Source: Hephaestia mangrovi (GTDB taxonomy: Bacteria; Pseudomonadota; Alphaproteobacteria; Sphingomonadales; Sphingomonadaceae). Taken from it: DNA of 64,000 nt. The stretch is taken from the NCBI RefSeq assembly GCF_019880555.1, contig NZ_JAINVU010000004.1:124001-188000 (forward strand). The letters are read 5' to 3'. Made by a program: the position numbers and the translations under genes. This document shows positions 9,290 through 18,120 of this stretch, piece after piece. The notes beneath the pieces are model-generated. The model was not told where the DNA came from. It did no database searches and saw nothing but the letters and a program-made list of their open reading frames with translations. How positions within the stretch are numbered: position 1 is the first letter of the stretch; each line of letters begins with the position of its first letter.

Positions 9290-9889
9290 TTACCCGCGCG
9301 GCTTCCACGTCAGCACGCGATAAAGGTAAAGCACGATCACCCCGGCGAACAATGCCGCCGCCGCCGGCCCGGTGAATTTCTCGATCGCGGTGAAGCGCAT
9401 GCCCAGCCAATAGCCGAACGCGGCGCAGATCGTGTTCCAGATCCCGGTGCCGATCGCGGTCATCGCCAGGAATTTCGCGGTCGGCATCCGCGTCAGGCCG
9501 GCGGGTAGCGAGATCATCGTGCGGAACGTCGGCAGGATGCGCGCGATCAGCACGGTCTTGCCGCCATGCGCGTCGAAAAAGGTGTTGAGCTTTTCCAGAT
9601 CGCGCCATTCGATCGTCAGCCAGCGTCCCCAGCGATCGACCAGCGGCTTCAGCCGCTCGAGCCCCAGCAGCCGCCCGACCAGATACCAGGCATAATTGCC
9701 CGCCACCGATCCCGCGGTACCGAAGGCGAGCAACCAGCCGAACGTCATCCGCCCGTGCGCGACGATGATCCCGCCGAACCCCATGATTACTTCGGACGGG
9801 ATCGGCGGGAAGACGTTCTCCAGCGCCATCAGCAGCGCGACGCCCCAATAGCCCGCGCTCTCGATCAGGTGGAGGATGAACTGCGTCAT
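9290..9889 (-). CDS. DedA family membrane protein
   Basis: 199-residue polytopic inner-membrane protein with the DedA/VTT hallmarks: ENVFPPIPSE near residue 25 and the amphipathic block R-LPTFRTMISLPAGLTRMP near 118-137. Members act in membrane homeostasis and undecaprenyl-phosphate or lipid recycling; which lipid is used here cannot be told. Monocistronic-looking, 37 nt upstream of the nucleoside transporter stop on the same strand. Confidence 0.88.
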   Translation of the reverse strand: MTQFILHLIESAGYWGVALLMALENVFPPIPSEVIMGFGGIIVAHGRMTFGWLLAFGTAGSVAGNYAWYLVGRLLGLERLKPLVDRWGRWLTIEWRDLEKLNTFFDAHGGKTVLIARILPTFRTMISLPAGLTRMPTAKFLAMTAIGTGIWNTICAAFGYWLGMRFTAIEKFTGPAAAALFAGVIVLYLYRVLTWKPRG

Positions 9890-9926
9890 AGGGCCTCAAC
9901 GCGCGGGAGGCGCTGCCAGGCCCTCG

Positions 9927-11231
9927 TCAGCCGATCAGCAGCCCGGCGAGCGCAGCGGACATCAGATTGGCGAGGCTGCCCGCCGCCAGCGCGCGCAGGC
10001 CCAGCTTGGCGATCACCGGCCGCTGGTTGGGCGCCAGCCCGCCGGTCACCGCCATCTGGATCGCGATCGACGAGAAATTGGCGAAGCCGCACAGCGCAAA
10101 AGTGACGATCGCGACGGTGCGCGGGGAGAGCGTCGCCTGCACCTTGCCGAGATCGATATAGGCGACGAATTCGTTGAGCACGATCTTCTCGCCGAAGAAC
10201 CCGCCCGCCGCGCCGGCCTCTTTCCACGGCACGTTGAGCAGGAACATCACCGGCTTGAAGATCGTGCCGATGATACCCTGGAAGGTGATGTCGTCGCTGG
10301 TGAACCAATGGCCGATGCCGGTCAGGATGCCGTTGGCCAGCGCCACCAGCGCGACGAACGCCAGCACCATCGCGCCGACCGCGACGGCCAGCTTGACGCC
10401 GGTCTGCGCGCCCTGGGCGGCGGCCATGATGATATTGGCGGGCTTCTCCTCGTCATGCGTCGCCTCGGCCAGCGTGACTTCGGGCTGCTTGCCTTCGGGC
10501 AGCAGCGCCGCCGGGCCGCGCGCGCTGACCCGGCTTTCCGACAAGGCGATGTCATCGAGTTCGGCGGGGGAAACCGTGTCGGGCATGATGATCTTGGCCA
10601 TCAGGATGCCGCCCGGCGCCGACATGAAACTTGCCGCGAGCAGATAATCGATCCTGATCCCCATCGCTGCGTAAGCCGCCAGGATCGTGCCCGCGACGCC
10701 GGCCATGCCGCTGGTCATCACCGTGAACAGCTGCGCCTGCGTCAGCCCGGCGAGATAGGGGCGAATAACGAGCGGCGATTCGCTCTGGCCGACGAAGATG
10801 TTGGCCGCCGCGCACAGGCTCTCGACCTTGGAGACGCCGATCACCCATTCGATCGCCCCGCCGATCCAACGCACGACCAACTGCATGATGCCGAGGTAAT
10901 AGAGGATCGAGACGAGGCTGGCGAAGAAGATGATGACGGGAAGGGCCGCGATCGCGAAGCTGTTGCCGCCGATCGCCGGGCTGGCCAGCGGCCCGAAGAT
11001 GAAGTCGACGCCCGCCTTGGCGAAGCCGAGCAGGTCGGAAACCCCGCCCGACATGAAGGCCAGCACGTTCCGCCCCCACGGCACGTAGAGCACCAGCGTC
11101 GCGATCCCCGCCTGCAGCGCGAACGCGGCGCCGACCACGCGCAGCCGGATCGCCCGGCGATTGGTCGATAGCAGCAAGGCAATGCACAGGATTACGATGA
11201 TGCCGGCGATGCCGATCAGGATACGAGTCAT
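9927..11231 (-). CDS. CNT-family (NupC-type) nucleoside transporter
   Basis: Concentrative nucleoside uptake driven by H+ or Na+, inner membrane. I chose the ATG at 11231 (MTRILIG), giving 434 residues; an upstream GTG-type start at 11264 would add 11 polar residues. CNT signatures are clear: GQSESPLVIRPYL, GMAGVAGTILAAYAAMG, SAPGGILMAK and KIVLNEFVAYIDL. A hydrophilic loop of about 60 residues (SPAELDDI to DEEKPAN) sits mid-protein as usual for this family. With tdk nearby it suggests nucleoside salvage, though the two are not linked in one transcript. Confidence 0.92.
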   Translation of the reverse strand: MTRILIGIAGIIVILCIALLLSTNRRAIRLRVVGAAFALQAGIATLVLYVPWGRNVLAFMSGGVSDLLGFAKAGVDFIFGPLASPAIGGNSFAIAALPVIIFFASLVSILYYLGIMQLVVRWIGGAIEWVIGVSKVESLCAAANIFVGQSESPLVIRPYLAGLTQAQLFTVMTSGMAGVAGTILAAYAAMGIRIDYLLAASFMSAPGGILMAKIIMPDTVSPAELDDIALSESRVSARGPAALLPEGKQPEVTLAEATHDEEKPANIIMAAAQGAQTGVKLAVAVGAMVLAFVALVALANGILTGIGHWFTSDDITFQGIIGTIFKPVMFLLNVPWKEAGAAGGFFGEKIVLNEFVAYIDLGKVQATLSPRTVAIVTFALCGFANFSSIAIQMAVTGGLAPNQRPVIAKLGLRALAAGSLANLMSAALAGLLIG

Positions 11232-11326
11232 GCGTGTCTGTTGCGTCCCCACCCACCAGCGCAAACGGCCGGCTTGTCACGAAAGGGCGGGTTATGGCGA
11301 AACTCGCCGCGCGACGCGAGTCCCCG

Positions 11327-11353
11327 TTGACGCGCGATCGAATCCGTCTAGCG
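11327..11353 (+). promoter_or_regulatory. Probable promoter of the YhhQ-type transporter
   Basis: TTGACGC at 11327-11333 and GTCTAGCG at 11346-11353, 12 nt apart. This fits the alphaproteobacterial housekeeping form TTGACGS-N10-14-GCTANAWC. Transcription would start only a few bases before the ATG at 11362, so the mRNA may be almost leaderless. Confidence 0.5.
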
Positions 11354-11361
11354 TCGCGGCG

Positions 11362-12045
11362 ATGAACGACGGTCCCCGCGCGATCCCGCGCTCGCTTTTC
11401 GCTTTTTCGATCTTCTACGGCGGCATGGTCTGCATCGCCGGCGTGCTCGGCAACAAGCAGATCGCGCTGGGGCCATTGTCGCAATTGGGCGTGCTGCTCG
11501 GGGTCGGGCCGCTCGCGGTCGAGGCGGGGATCGTCGCCTTCCTGCTGCTGGTCGTCACCTCCAGTTCGATTGCCGAGCTGCATGGCCGGCAGGTCGCCAA
11601 CCGGCTGGTGCTGATCGGCTTCGTGCCGCTGATCGTCTCGATCCTGCTGTCGATCGTCGTTCGCGCGCTGCCCGCCTCGCCCGAGATGCAGCCGGCCAAT
11701 CGCGACGCGATCCAGCTCGTGCTCGGCGGCACCTGGCGGATCTGGCTTGGCGGGATCGTCGCTTATGGCGTGTCGCAAACGCTCAACGTCACCATCTTCG
11801 CCGCGCTGAAGGGCAGCGAAGGCAGCCGCTTGCTATGGCTGCGCGCGGGCCTCGCCTCGATGCTGAGCCAGGTGGTCGATACGCTGCTGTTCGTTACGAT
11901 CGCGTTCGCCAGCACCTTCCCGATCGGCGCGCTGCTGGTCGGCCAGATGATCGCCAAGGTGGTGCTGTCGGCGATCCTCGTGCCGCCGGTTATCTATCTG
12001 TTCGTCGGCCTCGGCCGGCGCCTCGATCGCGCGCCGCTCGGCTGA
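11362..12045 (+). CDS. Queuosine-precursor transporter, YhhQ/VUT family
   Basis: Polytopic membrane protein of 227 residues of the VUT (YhhQ) family, which imports queuosine precursors such as preQ0/preQ1. The ATG at 11362 (MNDGPRAIP) is chosen because the promoter lies just before it and the longer open frame upstream has no membrane character. Family-like blocks are IFYGGMVCIAGVLGNKQ, ELHGRQVANRLVLIGF and GSRLLWLRAGLASMLSQVVDTLLF. It may feed the queuosine pathway together with queF at 33689. No preQ1 riboswitch is visible upstream. Confidence 0.85.
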   Translation: MNDGPRAIPRSLFAFSIFYGGMVCIAGVLGNKQIALGPLSQLGVLLGVGPLAVEAGIVAFLLLVVTSSSIAELHGRQVANRLVLIGFVPLIVSILLSIVVRALPASPEMQPANRDAIQLVLGGTWRIWLGGIVAYGVSQTLNVTIFAALKGSEGSRLLWLRAGLASMLSQVVDTLLFVTIAFASTFPIGALLVGQMIAKVVLSAILVPPVIYLFVGLGRRLDRAPLG

Positions 12046-12047
12046 GT

Positions 12048-12485
12048 TCAGCTCGCCAGCAGCCCGACGAACGCGGCGAGCGAAACGAGCACCAGGAAAC
12101 CGTTGATCGCGATCAACAGCGCCGGCGGCAAGCGGTGCGTATCGTGTTCGGGCTTAATCCTGGGCAGCATCTCGCGCCACACCGCGGCGATGAAGCAGAA
12201 CGCGCCGAACAGCACCAGCAGGCAGCCGGTGGCGACGATCAGCCAATCGACCACCAGCTTGTCGAGCAGCGCCCGCGCCCCGATTCCCGAGGCCAGCGCG
12301 GCGAGCCCGGTGCGCACCCAGGCGGCATAGGTCCGCTCGGCGGCGAGCACGGTGCGATCGGCGGCCAGCCGCGTGCGCTGGTCGGCGGTGTCGGCCTGCT
12401 GCGCCTCGCTGGCGCGGACCACCGCCGCGCTTTCGGCGATCTTGCGATGAGTGCGTTCGGCGCGGGCTTCGGCGGGGTCGCTCAT
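12048..12485 (-). CDS. DUF202 (YidH-like) membrane protein
   Basis: 145 residues. A polar, Ala/Arg-rich N-terminal helix is followed by LAAERTYAAWVRTGLAALASG, the DUF202 signature, and by three hydrophobic segments. DUF202 proteins are small inner-membrane proteins of unknown function. It is the last gene of the minus-strand run that starts at ribD and converges with the YhhQ-type gene with 2 nt between the stops. Confidence 0.8.
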   Translation of the reverse strand: MSDPAEARAERTHRKIAESAAVVRASEAQQADTADQRTRLAADRTVLAAERTYAAWVRTGLAALASGIGARALLDKLVVDWLIVATGCLLVLFGAFCFIAAVWREMLPRIKPEHDTHRLPPALLIAINGFLVLVSLAAFVGLLAS

Positions 12486-12538
12486 GCCCTCTCAACGCCT
12501 GCCCGGCGCAAACGGTGCCGCCGCGACCGCACCCGGCA

Positions 12539-12940
12539 TTACGCCGCCGGAAATTTGTCGAGGTAAGCGGTGATCCGTCCCCGCGTCCTTTCCCAAGGCT
12601 TCGGCTGGACCAGAAACGGGATCGCGGCGAGCGCATAGGGAAAGGCGATCAGCACGCCCGCCAGCGCCAGCACGCCCAGCGCCGCGGCCACGGGCGTCAG
12701 CCGCGCGATTCGCCCGGTGCCCGGATCGACCGCCAGCCGGCGCGGCCCCTTGTCGTCATACCAGCGTTGCGTCGTCAGGATGCCGCGGCCGTCGAAGGCC
12801 GTCTGCCGGAAGCCGCGTTCGCGCACCGTCGCCGTGGCCCGCGCGGGCGCAATCGTGCCGCTGTCGATCACCACCAGCCGCCCCTCGCGCTCGACGACGC
12901 GCTGGCGCGGCGGCGGCGCTTCGAGCGTGCGATCAGCCAA
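12539..12940 (-). CDS. Hypothetical membrane-anchored protein downstream of ribH
   Basis: 133 residues; the first 80 are polar and beta-rich ([29 protein letters not shown]). Two adjacent hydrophobic stretches follow (about 82-112) and the end is basic. The start overlaps the ribH stop by 8 nt, so it is translationally coupled to the riboflavin operon. I do not recognise a family. A link to flavin supply is possible from position only. Confidence 0.7.
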   Translation of the reverse strand: MADRTLEAPPPRQRVVEREGRLVVIDSGTIAPARATATVRERGFRQTAFDGRGILTTQRWYDDKGPRRLAVDPGTGRIARLTPVAAALGVLALAGVLIAFPYALAAIPFLVQPKPWERTRGRITAYLDKFPAA

Positions 12941-13352
12941 AGCGGTCCTTGAGCGCCAGCATCGCCAGCGCCGCCTTGGCCGCTTCGCCGCCCTTGTCCT
13001 TCTCGTCGGGCCGGGCGCGAGTCAGCGCCTGCGCTTCGTTTTCCACCGTCAGGATGCCGTTGCCGATCGCCAGGCCGTCCATGCTCAGCGCCATCAGCCC
13101 GCGCGCGCTTTCGCCAGCGACGATCTCGAAATGATAGGTCTCGCCGCGGATCACCACGCCCAGGCCGACATAGGCGTCGTACCGCCCGCTCTCGCTCGCC
13201 AGCGCCACCGCGCCGGGCACTTCCAGCGCGCCGGGGACGGTGATCGTTTCGTGGCTGTGCCCTGCCGCTTCGATCGCGGCCCGCGCGCCTTGCAGCAGCA
13301 GGTCGTTCAAATGCTCGTAAAAGCGCGCTTCGACGATCAGGATATTGGCCAT
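12933..13352 (-). CDS. ribH: 6,7-dimethyl-8-ribityllumazine synthase
   Basis: Condenses 5-amino-6-ribitylaminouracil with the DHBP product of RibB in riboflavin synthesis. The 139-residue product contains [30 protein letters not shown] (substrate binding), [16 protein letters not shown] (with catalytic His) and a GNGILTVEN block. The length is typical of the lumazine synthase fold. It follows ribB after 119 nt that hold a palindromic repeat. Confidence 0.95.
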   Translation of the reverse strand: MANILIVEARFYEHLNDLLLQGARAAIEAAGHSHETITVPGALEVPGAVALASESGRYDAYVGLGVVIRGETYHFEIVAGESARGLMALSMDGLAIGNGILTVENEAQALTRARPDEKDKGGEAAKAALAMLALKDRFG

Positions 13353-13363
13353 CTAGTCTCTTC

Positions 13364-13459
13364 CGTCATACCGGACTTGTTCCGGCATCCACCGTGCCGC
13401 AAATCCTCAGCGTTCGTCTCTGCCGGTCGGTGGACCCCGGAACAAGTCCGGGGCGACGA
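13364..13459. repeat. Dispersed palindromic repeat, AACAAGTCC variant, between ribB and ribH
   Basis: Outer arms GTCATACCGGACTTGTTCCGG at the left and CCGGAACAAGTCCGG at the right surround about 60 bp of less conserved sequence. It is the same architecture as the copies at 16696, 20041, 23755 and 63511. It sits inside the rib operon and could form a stem in the mRNA. Confidence 0.7.
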
Positions 13460-13471
13460 GCGGCGTATGGA

Positions 13472-14605
13472 TCAGGCAATCGCCCGCTCGCCGACGATCG
13501 ACAGGCCGTAACCGTCGAGCCCGACCAGCGTATGGTGCGTGTTGGTGAGCAGCACCATTTCCTCGATGCCCAGCTCGGTCAGGATCTGCGCGCCGACACC
13601 GTAATCGCGCAGTTCGTCCATGTCGGCGGGTTTCAGCGTGCCCGCTTTGGCCTGCACCGCGCGGGTGAAGGCGTCGCTGCGCTGGCTGGCGAGCAGCACG
13701 ACGACGCCCGCACCTTCCTCGCCGATGATTTCCATCGATCGCCTGAGCATGTCGCCGCGCGCGCCGCCCTCGCCGAAAATATCGGTGAATGGCGACAATG
13801 CGTGCATCCGCACCAGCGTCGGCTTGGCCGGATCGACCTTGCCCTTGACCAGCGCGATCTGCTCGGTGCCTTCGGCCTTGTTGTAGAAGGTGACGGCGGT
13901 CCAGTCGCCACCCCAGCGGCTGGCGAAGCGTGCCTCGGCGCGGCGCTCGACGAGATGGTCGTGGCGCCGCCGATAGGCGATCAGGTCGCGGATCGTGCCG
14001 ATCTTGATGTTGTGGCGCTGCGCGACCGAGACGAGGTCGTCGAGCCGCGCCATCGTGCCGTCCTCGTTCATGATCTCGCAGATTACGCCCGAAGGATTGA
14101 GCCCGGCCAGCCGTGCGACGTCTACCGCCGCCTCGGTATGCCCGGCGCGCACCAGCACGCCGCCATCGCGCGCGACGAGCGGGAAGACATGCCCCGGCGT
14201 GACGATCTCGTCTGCGCCCTTCGACGCGTCGATCGCCACCGCGATCGTCCGCGCGCGATCGGCCGCCGAAATGCCGGTGGTCACGCCGTCGCGCGCTTCG
14301 ATCGAGACGGTGAAGGCGGTCTCGTGCCGGGTGCCGTTCTTGCGGCTCATCAGGTCGAGACCGAGGCTGTCGACGCGGTTCTTGGTCAGCGCCAGGCAAA
14401 TCAGCCCGCGGCCGTGCGTCGCCATGAAGTTGATCGCATCGGGCGTCGCCATTTGCGCGGGAATGACGAGATCGCCTTCGTTCTCGCGATCCTCGTCATC
14501 GACCAGGATGAACATCCGGCCGTTGCGCGCTTCGTCGATCAGCTCCTCGGGCGAGGACAGGAAGCCGTGGCGGAGATGCGCGAGCTTCGAATCAGGCTTG
14601 GCCAC
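13472..14605 (-). CDS. ribB: 3,4-dihydroxy-2-butanone 4-phosphate synthase with degenerate GTP cyclohydrolase II domain
   Basis: Makes DHBP from ribulose 5-phosphate for riboflavin. Residues 1-215 form the RibB domain with [10 protein letters not shown] at 37-45, the Mg/substrate loop, and GHTEAAVD. Residues 216-377 resemble GTP cyclohydrolase II, but the zinc motif, normally C-x2-GDVFGS-x2-CDC, reads [18 protein letters not shown] and has no cysteine. This half is therefore probably inactive in GTP opening, and a separate RibA is expected elsewhere. The start overlaps the ribE stop by 14 nt. Confidence 0.92.
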   Translation of the reverse strand: MAKPDSKLAHLRHGFLSSPEELIDEARNGRMFILVDDEDRENEGDLVIPAQMATPDAINFMATHGRGLICLALTKNRVDSLGLDLMSRKNGTRHETAFTVSIEARDGVTTGISAADRARTIAVAIDASKGADEIVTPGHVFPLVARDGGVLVRAGHTEAAVDVARLAGLNPSGVICEIMNEDGTMARLDDLVSVAQRHNIKIGTIRDLIAYRRRHDHLVERRAEARFASRWGGDWTAVTFYNKAEGTEQIALVKGKVDPAKPTLVRMHALSPFTDIFGEGGARGDMLRRSMEIIGEEGAGVVVLLASQRSDAFTRAVQAKAGTLKPADMDELRDYGVGAQILTELGIEEMVLLTNTHHTLVGLDGYGLSIVGERAIA

Positions 14606-15200
14606 GATAGGCCTCCATGCGTTTGAGGTAGCGAGCGAGCACGTCGATCTCGATATTGACCGGCTGGCCGGCCTCGATCGCGCCGAGCGTCGTCACCGCC
14701 TGGGTGTGCGGAATGATGTTGACGGTAAAATGCGTGCCGTCCGCCGCATCGTCCACCGTGTTGACCGTCAGCGATACGCCATCGACGGTGATAGAGCCCT
14801 TGGCGGCGACGAACGGCGCGAGGTCGCGCGGCAAGCGGATCGCGATGCGTTTCGAATCCCCGTCGGCCCGCACATCGATCACCTCGGCGACGCCGTCGAC
14901 ATGGCCGGTGACGATGTGGCCGCCCATTTCCTCGCCGAGCTTCATCGCGCGTTCGAGGTTGAGCCGCTTGCCCGCGCTCCACTGCCCCTGCGCCGTGCGC
15001 GACACACTCTCGCCCGAGACATCGACTGCGAACCAGCCCGGTCCCTTATCGACGACGGTGAGGCACACGCCCGAGCAGGCGATCGACGCGCCGAGGTCGA
15101 TCGTCGCGGTATCATAAGCCGTGTTGACCACGACGCGCAGATCGCCGCGCTGCTCGACGCGCTCGATCGTGCCGACGTCGGTGATGATTCCAGTGAACAC
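14592..15200 (-). CDS. ribE: Riboflavin synthase
   Basis: Dismutates two 6,7-dimethyl-8-ribityllumazine molecules to riboflavin. The 202-residue product has the two tandem lumazine-binding repeats: [13 protein letters not shown]...[14 protein letters not shown] and [14 protein letters not shown]...[12 protein letters not shown]. The start immediately follows the ribD stop and its end overlaps ribB, so the four rib genes form one tight operon. Confidence 0.95.
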   Translation of the reverse strand: MFTGIITDVGTIERVEQRGDLRVVVNTAYDTATIDLGASIACSGVCLTVVDKGPGWFAVDVSGESVSRTAQGQWSAGKRLNLERAMKLGEEMGGHIVTGHVDGVAEVIDVRADGDSKRIAIRLPRDLAPFVAAKGSITVDGVSLTVNTVDDAADGTHFTVNIIPHTQAVTTLGAIEAGQPVNIEIDVLARYLKRMEAYRGQA

Positions 15201-16193
15201 TTAGCGGGCCTCCCGCAGGCGCACGTAAGCCTCCAATCGATCGCTGCCAAGATCGCGCGCGTCGGCACGGCGCCAGCGGCCGTGCGCGGCGGCGAGATCG
15301 GTAAGGCCGATGTCGCCAACCGCCGGCGCCCCGCCGCCGATCACGATCGGCGCGCGATAGAGGAGCAGCCGGTCGACCAGATCGGCGGCCAGAAAGGCGG
15401 CGGCGGTCTGCGCGCCGCCCTCGACGAGCAGATGATCGACGTCTTCCAGCGCGGCAATCTCGGCGGGCGCGCCAATCGCCGTCCACCCGTCGTCGCGGAC
15501 GTGTGCCGTTTGACGCGTGAGCACGATCCGGCGCGGGCTACGATCTTCCAGTCCAGGCAGCCTGACGTCGAGCCTCGGCGCATCCGCCTCGACCGTGCCT
15601 CGCCCCACCAGGATCGCCTCATGCCGCGCGCGTTCGAGGTGCGCGTGGGCGCGCGCTTGCGCGCCGGTGATCCACCGGCTCTCGCCGTTCGCCAGCGCGA
15701 TGCAGCCGTCCAGCGAGGTGGCGAGCTTCAGCGTCACCTGCGGCCGCCCCAGCGCCTGCCGCGTCAGGAATCCCGCCATCGCCTGCCGCGCCTCACCGGC
15801 CAGCATGCCGGTCGTCACCGCGATGCCCGCCGCCTCCAGCCGCGCGATCCCGGCGCCGGCGGTGCGCGGATCGGGATCGACCAGCGCGATCGCCACGCGC
15901 GCGACGCCGGCCTCGACCAGCAGCGCCGAACAGGCCGGCCCGCGTGTGCTGCGGTGTGCGCAGGGCTCCAGCGTCGCGTAAGCCGTGCCGCCCTGTGCCG
16001 CGGCGCCCGCCTCGGCCAGCGCCATCGCCTCGGCATGCGGCCGGCCGCCGGGTTGCGTCCAGCCCCGCCCTGCGACGCGCCCGTCCTTGACGATCACGCA
16101 GCCGACATTGGGATTGGGTGCCGTCCGTCCGCGTCCGCGCTCGGCAAGCGCCAGCGCGGCAGCCATCCAGCGTGCGTCGATCAGATCCCCCAA
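15201..16193 (-). CDS. ribD: Bifunctional riboflavin deaminase/reductase RibD
   Basis: Deaminates and then reduces the pyrimidine intermediate of riboflavin synthesis. Residues 1-145 are the deaminase with zinc ligands His53 (HAE), Cys78 (LEPC) and Cys88; 150-330 are the reductase ([17 protein letters not shown]). The frame can open at TTG 16193, overlapping the preceding gene by 13 nt, or at ATG 16166. I kept TTG because DARWMAAAL is typical of the family N-terminus; this start is uncertain. No FMN riboswitch is seen upstream. Confidence 0.92.
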   Translation of the reverse strand: MGDLIDARWMAAALALAERGRGRTAPNPNVGCVIVKDGRVAGRGWTQPGGRPHAEAMALAEAGAAAQGGTAYATLEPCAHRSTRGPACSALLVEAGVARVAIALVDPDPRTAGAGIARLEAAGIAVTTGMLAGEARQAMAGFLTRQALGRPQVTLKLATSLDGCIALANGESRWITGAQARAHAHLERARHEAILVGRGTVEADAPRLDVRLPGLEDRSPRRIVLTRQTAHVRDDGWTAIGAPAEIAALEDVDHLLVEGGAQTAAAFLAADLVDRLLLYRAPIVIGGGAPAVGDIGLTDLAAAHGRWRRADARDLGSDRLEAYVRLREAR

Positions 16194-16531
16194 GCGTCGA
16201 GCTCGTTGTCGAGCCGCTGGAACTGCGCCTGCCGCTCCTTTTCGGCTTTCTCGATCGCTGCCTGCTCCTTGGCCTTCTTGGCGGCGTCGATCTTCTGCTG
16301 CGCCAGGATTTCCGCTTCGGAGCGATCGAGCGGCCAGCTCTGCACGTAGATGATGTCCTCGTGATACGGTCGCTTGATGTTCGAATCGTGCACGAACCCG
16401 GCGATGATCGCCACCGTCAGCGCCATCGCCAGCAACAGGAACCAGATTTCATAAGGCTTGCGCCGCGTGACGAATACACGCTTCACGTCGCGATAAGCGC
16501 GCGGCACCGAAAAATAACGCAGGACGGACAT
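16181..16531 (-). CDS. Hypothetical single-pass membrane protein upstream of ribD
   Basis: 116 residues from ATG 16531 (an in-frame GTG lies 6 nt upstream). A basic N-terminal segment is followed by one transmembrane helix ([18 protein letters not shown]) and then a charged helix rich in Ala/Lys/Glu, likely a coiled coil (about 70-110). The stop overlaps ribD. Small proteins of this layout occur next to ribD in sphingomonads as far as I recall; function unknown. Confidence 0.7.
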   Translation of the reverse strand: MSVLRYFSVPRAYRDVKRVFVTRRKPYEIWFLLLAMALTVAIIAGFVHDSNIKRPYHEDIIYVQSWPLDRSEAEILAQQKIDAAKKAKEQAAIEKAEKERQAQFQRLDNELDAWGI

Positions 16532-16783
16532 GGCCACGAAGATAGGCCCTCAACCGCCGCGAGGCCAGTGGGGTTTGTTTGAAGCGAGTCTGACTGACGG
16601 CTTGGATGCGGTAGGGCAGGAGAGCGATGACTAGGCGGACATTTCCGTAAGTCGAGCGCTAGTCACCTGAATCTTAAGTTCGCGTCATAAATGTCGTCAT
16701 GCTGAACTTGTTTCAGCATCCATGGAGCAACGCCAACCGCCTCGCTTGGCGGTGATGAAGCACCATGGACCCTGAAACAAGTT
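16532..16783. other. Gene-free stretch holding the left half of a split palindromic repeat
   Basis: No convincing coding frame. From 16696 it carries GTCATGCTGAACTTG and CAGCATCCATGG, then CCATGGACCCTGAAACAAGTT up to 16783, where the transposon begins. The sequence resumes at 19062, so the original repeat ran 16696-16783 joined to 19071-19080. Confidence 0.7.
16775..16783. repeat. Left target-site duplication of the IS1595-type element
   Basis: AAACAAGTT, repeated exactly at 19062-19070. The IS1595 family usually makes 8-bp duplications; the ninth base may be chance or part of the target palindrome. Confidence 0.8.
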
Positions 16784-16807
16784 GGCGATTATCCCCTTTA
16801 CATACGT
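16784..16807. repeat. Left terminal inverted repeat
   Basis: 24 bp starting GGCGATTATCCCC. It pairs with the reverse complement of 19038-19061 at 20 of 24 positions; the mismatches are at positions 5, 6, 16 and 17. Confidence 0.85.
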
Positions 16808-16832
16808 AGAACAAACTGGCATGAGCTAGGGC

Positions 16833-17726
16833 ATGAGCAAGCCCCAGACCATTCGCGAGTTCTTCAAGCAGTTCCCGAATGACGAGGCTTGCCTCGCCCA
16901 TCTGTTCGAGGTCCGGTTCGGACAAGGCTATGAGTGTCCTTCCTGTGGCCGCGCCTCGAACTGGTATCGGATCAAAGCCGAGCGCGCCTATTCCTGCCAG
17001 TGGTGCGGTCACCATCTTCACCCGACTGTCGGCACCCCTTTCGAGCAAACCCGGACGCCGTTGCAGCTTTGGTTCTACGCGATCTTCCTGTTCACGACGA
17101 CTCGCAACGGTGTGGCGGCGAAGGAGTTGCAGCGCCAGCTCGGCGTCACTTACAAGACTGCGTGGCGCATGGCGGGCCTTATTCGCGAGCATATGGCCAA
17201 TGTTGACGGCGACATGATGCTCGGCGGGGCTGGCGGCTTTGTCGAGGTTGACGAGACTCTGATCGGCGGCTCGGTCGAAGGCAAGGGGAGCGGATACAAG
17301 GGCAATAAGACTTGCGTTGTCGGCATGCTGGAGCGTGGCGGCGAGGTCGTTACCAAGGTCGTGACGAGCCGCCATCGCGAGCCGATGGAGCGCCTCGTGC
17401 AGGACAACGTGCTTCTCGGCTCGACGATCGCCACCGACGAGTTTGGTTCTTATCGCCGCCTAGACAGTCTCGGTTTCAATCACATCACCGTGCGTCACAA
17501 CAAGGGGCAATACACGACGCACAACGGCGGTGGCGTCAACGCGATCGAGGGCTTCTGGGCACAGCTGAAGCGGGCGATCAACGGTACCCACATTCATATG
17601 AGCGGCAAGCACCTGTGGAAATATGCGAAGGAAGCAGAATATCGCTTCAATCGTCGCGATTGCCCTTCTTTGATGTTGCCGGAACTGCTTTCGACTTTTG
17701 CGCCATTGACACCAAAGTGCGATTGA
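16833..17726 (+). CDS. IS1595 family transposase
   Basis: 297 residues. The N-terminal zinc-ribbon has C-x2-C pairs (YECPSCGRAS and YSCQWCGHH) after the family-typical FPNDEACLAHLFEVRFG. The DDE core (ISXO2-like) has Asp in FVEVDETLIGG, Asp in IATDEFGSY and the Asn/Glu region GVNAIEGFWAQLKRAI. It lies 25 nt inside the left terminal repeat and appears full length. Its 3' end overlaps the small antisense gene by 80 nt. Confidence 0.93.
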   Translation: MSKPQTIREFFKQFPNDEACLAHLFEVRFGQGYECPSCGRASNWYRIKAERAYSCQWCGHHLHPTVGTPFEQTRTPLQLWFYAIFLFTTTRNGVAAKELQRQLGVTYKTAWRMAGLIREHMANVDGDMMLGGAGGFVEVDETLIGGSVEGKGSGYKGNKTCVVGMLERGGEVVTKVVTSRHREPMERLVQDNVLLGSTIATDEFGSYRRLDSLGFNHITVRHNKGQYTTHNGGGVNAIEGFWAQLKRAINGTHIHMSGKHLWKYAKEAEYRFNRRDCPSLMLPELLSTFAPLTPKCD

Positions 17727-17832
17727 AGGCGGCCTCGTCGCCGCTCTTGTCGGCTTCGCGGTCTGTCATAAATTCCTCTAGCTTGCCTTGTTTCCTGGCT
17801 TCCGCGAGAGTGATCTTGTTACGCGAATCCAT
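17647..17832 (-). CDS. Small charged passenger protein, antisense to the transposase 3' end
   Basis: 61 residues, strongly charged, with no membrane segment (SRNKITLAEARKQGKLEEF... ending in a Lys/Asp-rich tail). The ATG at 17832 has AAGGA about 9 nt upstream on the minus strand. I recall similar short proteins annotated as hypothetical beside IS1595-family transposases in alphaproteobacteria, which would make it a conserved cargo gene. Function unknown; an RNA- or transposase-regulatory role is only a guess from the antisense overlap. Confidence 0.6.
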   Translation of the reverse strand: MDSRNKITLAEARKQGKLEEFMTDREADKSGDEAAFNRTLVSMAQKSKAVPATSKKGNRDD

Positions 17833-17895
17833 AGGGATTCATCCTTTTGAATCAAAGTCTTGAAATGACTCGACATTAGGTGATTCGATAAGAGT

Positions 17896-18120
17896 GTGAT
17901 ATGTTTAGCCGTGCACAACGATAGCAGATTGACCCATTCAAAGCCACCAGGCGAGAGCCGCCGTCAGTGGATTAGCGGCCTTGTGGTCGTCGCTGCGACA
18001 ATCATTTCGTTTGTCGGATTTGCGCGCGTCTCGATCGGTTGGACGCTTGCGGTATCAACTCTCGTTTTGGTCGCGCTGCTGGTGTTTCTATGGTTTGTTG
18101 GGGGCAAAAAGAGGCCCTGA
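17896..18120 (+). CDS. Small two-helix membrane protein (transposon passenger)
   Basis: About 74 residues from GTG 17896, or 69 from GTG 17911. It has two hydrophobic helices (WISGLVVVAATIISFVGFA and WTLAVSTLVLVALLVFLWFV) with a basic C-terminus GGKKRP. The start is uncertain because no strong ribosome-binding site is visible. It converges with the 298-residue gene, overlapping it by 33 nt. No recognisable family; two-helix proteins next to another membrane protein could be a holin-like or effector pair, but nothing proves this. Confidence 0.45.
   Translation: MICLAVHNDSRLTHSKPPGESRRQWISGLVVVAATIISFVGFARVSIGWTLAVSTLVLVALLVFLWFVGGKKRP

Noticed and set aside
11200..11362. preQ1 riboswitch before the YhhQ-type gene or queF
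   Set aside because: The promoter lies only a few bases before the ATG, leaving no room for an aptamer; none is visible before queF either.
15900..16250. FMN riboswitch (RFN element) upstream of ribD
   Set aside because: No RFN-like conserved stretches seen before ribD; the preceding small gene overlaps ribD directly.
16713..17375. 220-residue minus-strand frame across the transposase gene
   Set aside because: Antisense to an intact transposase with zinc-ribbon and DDE motifs.
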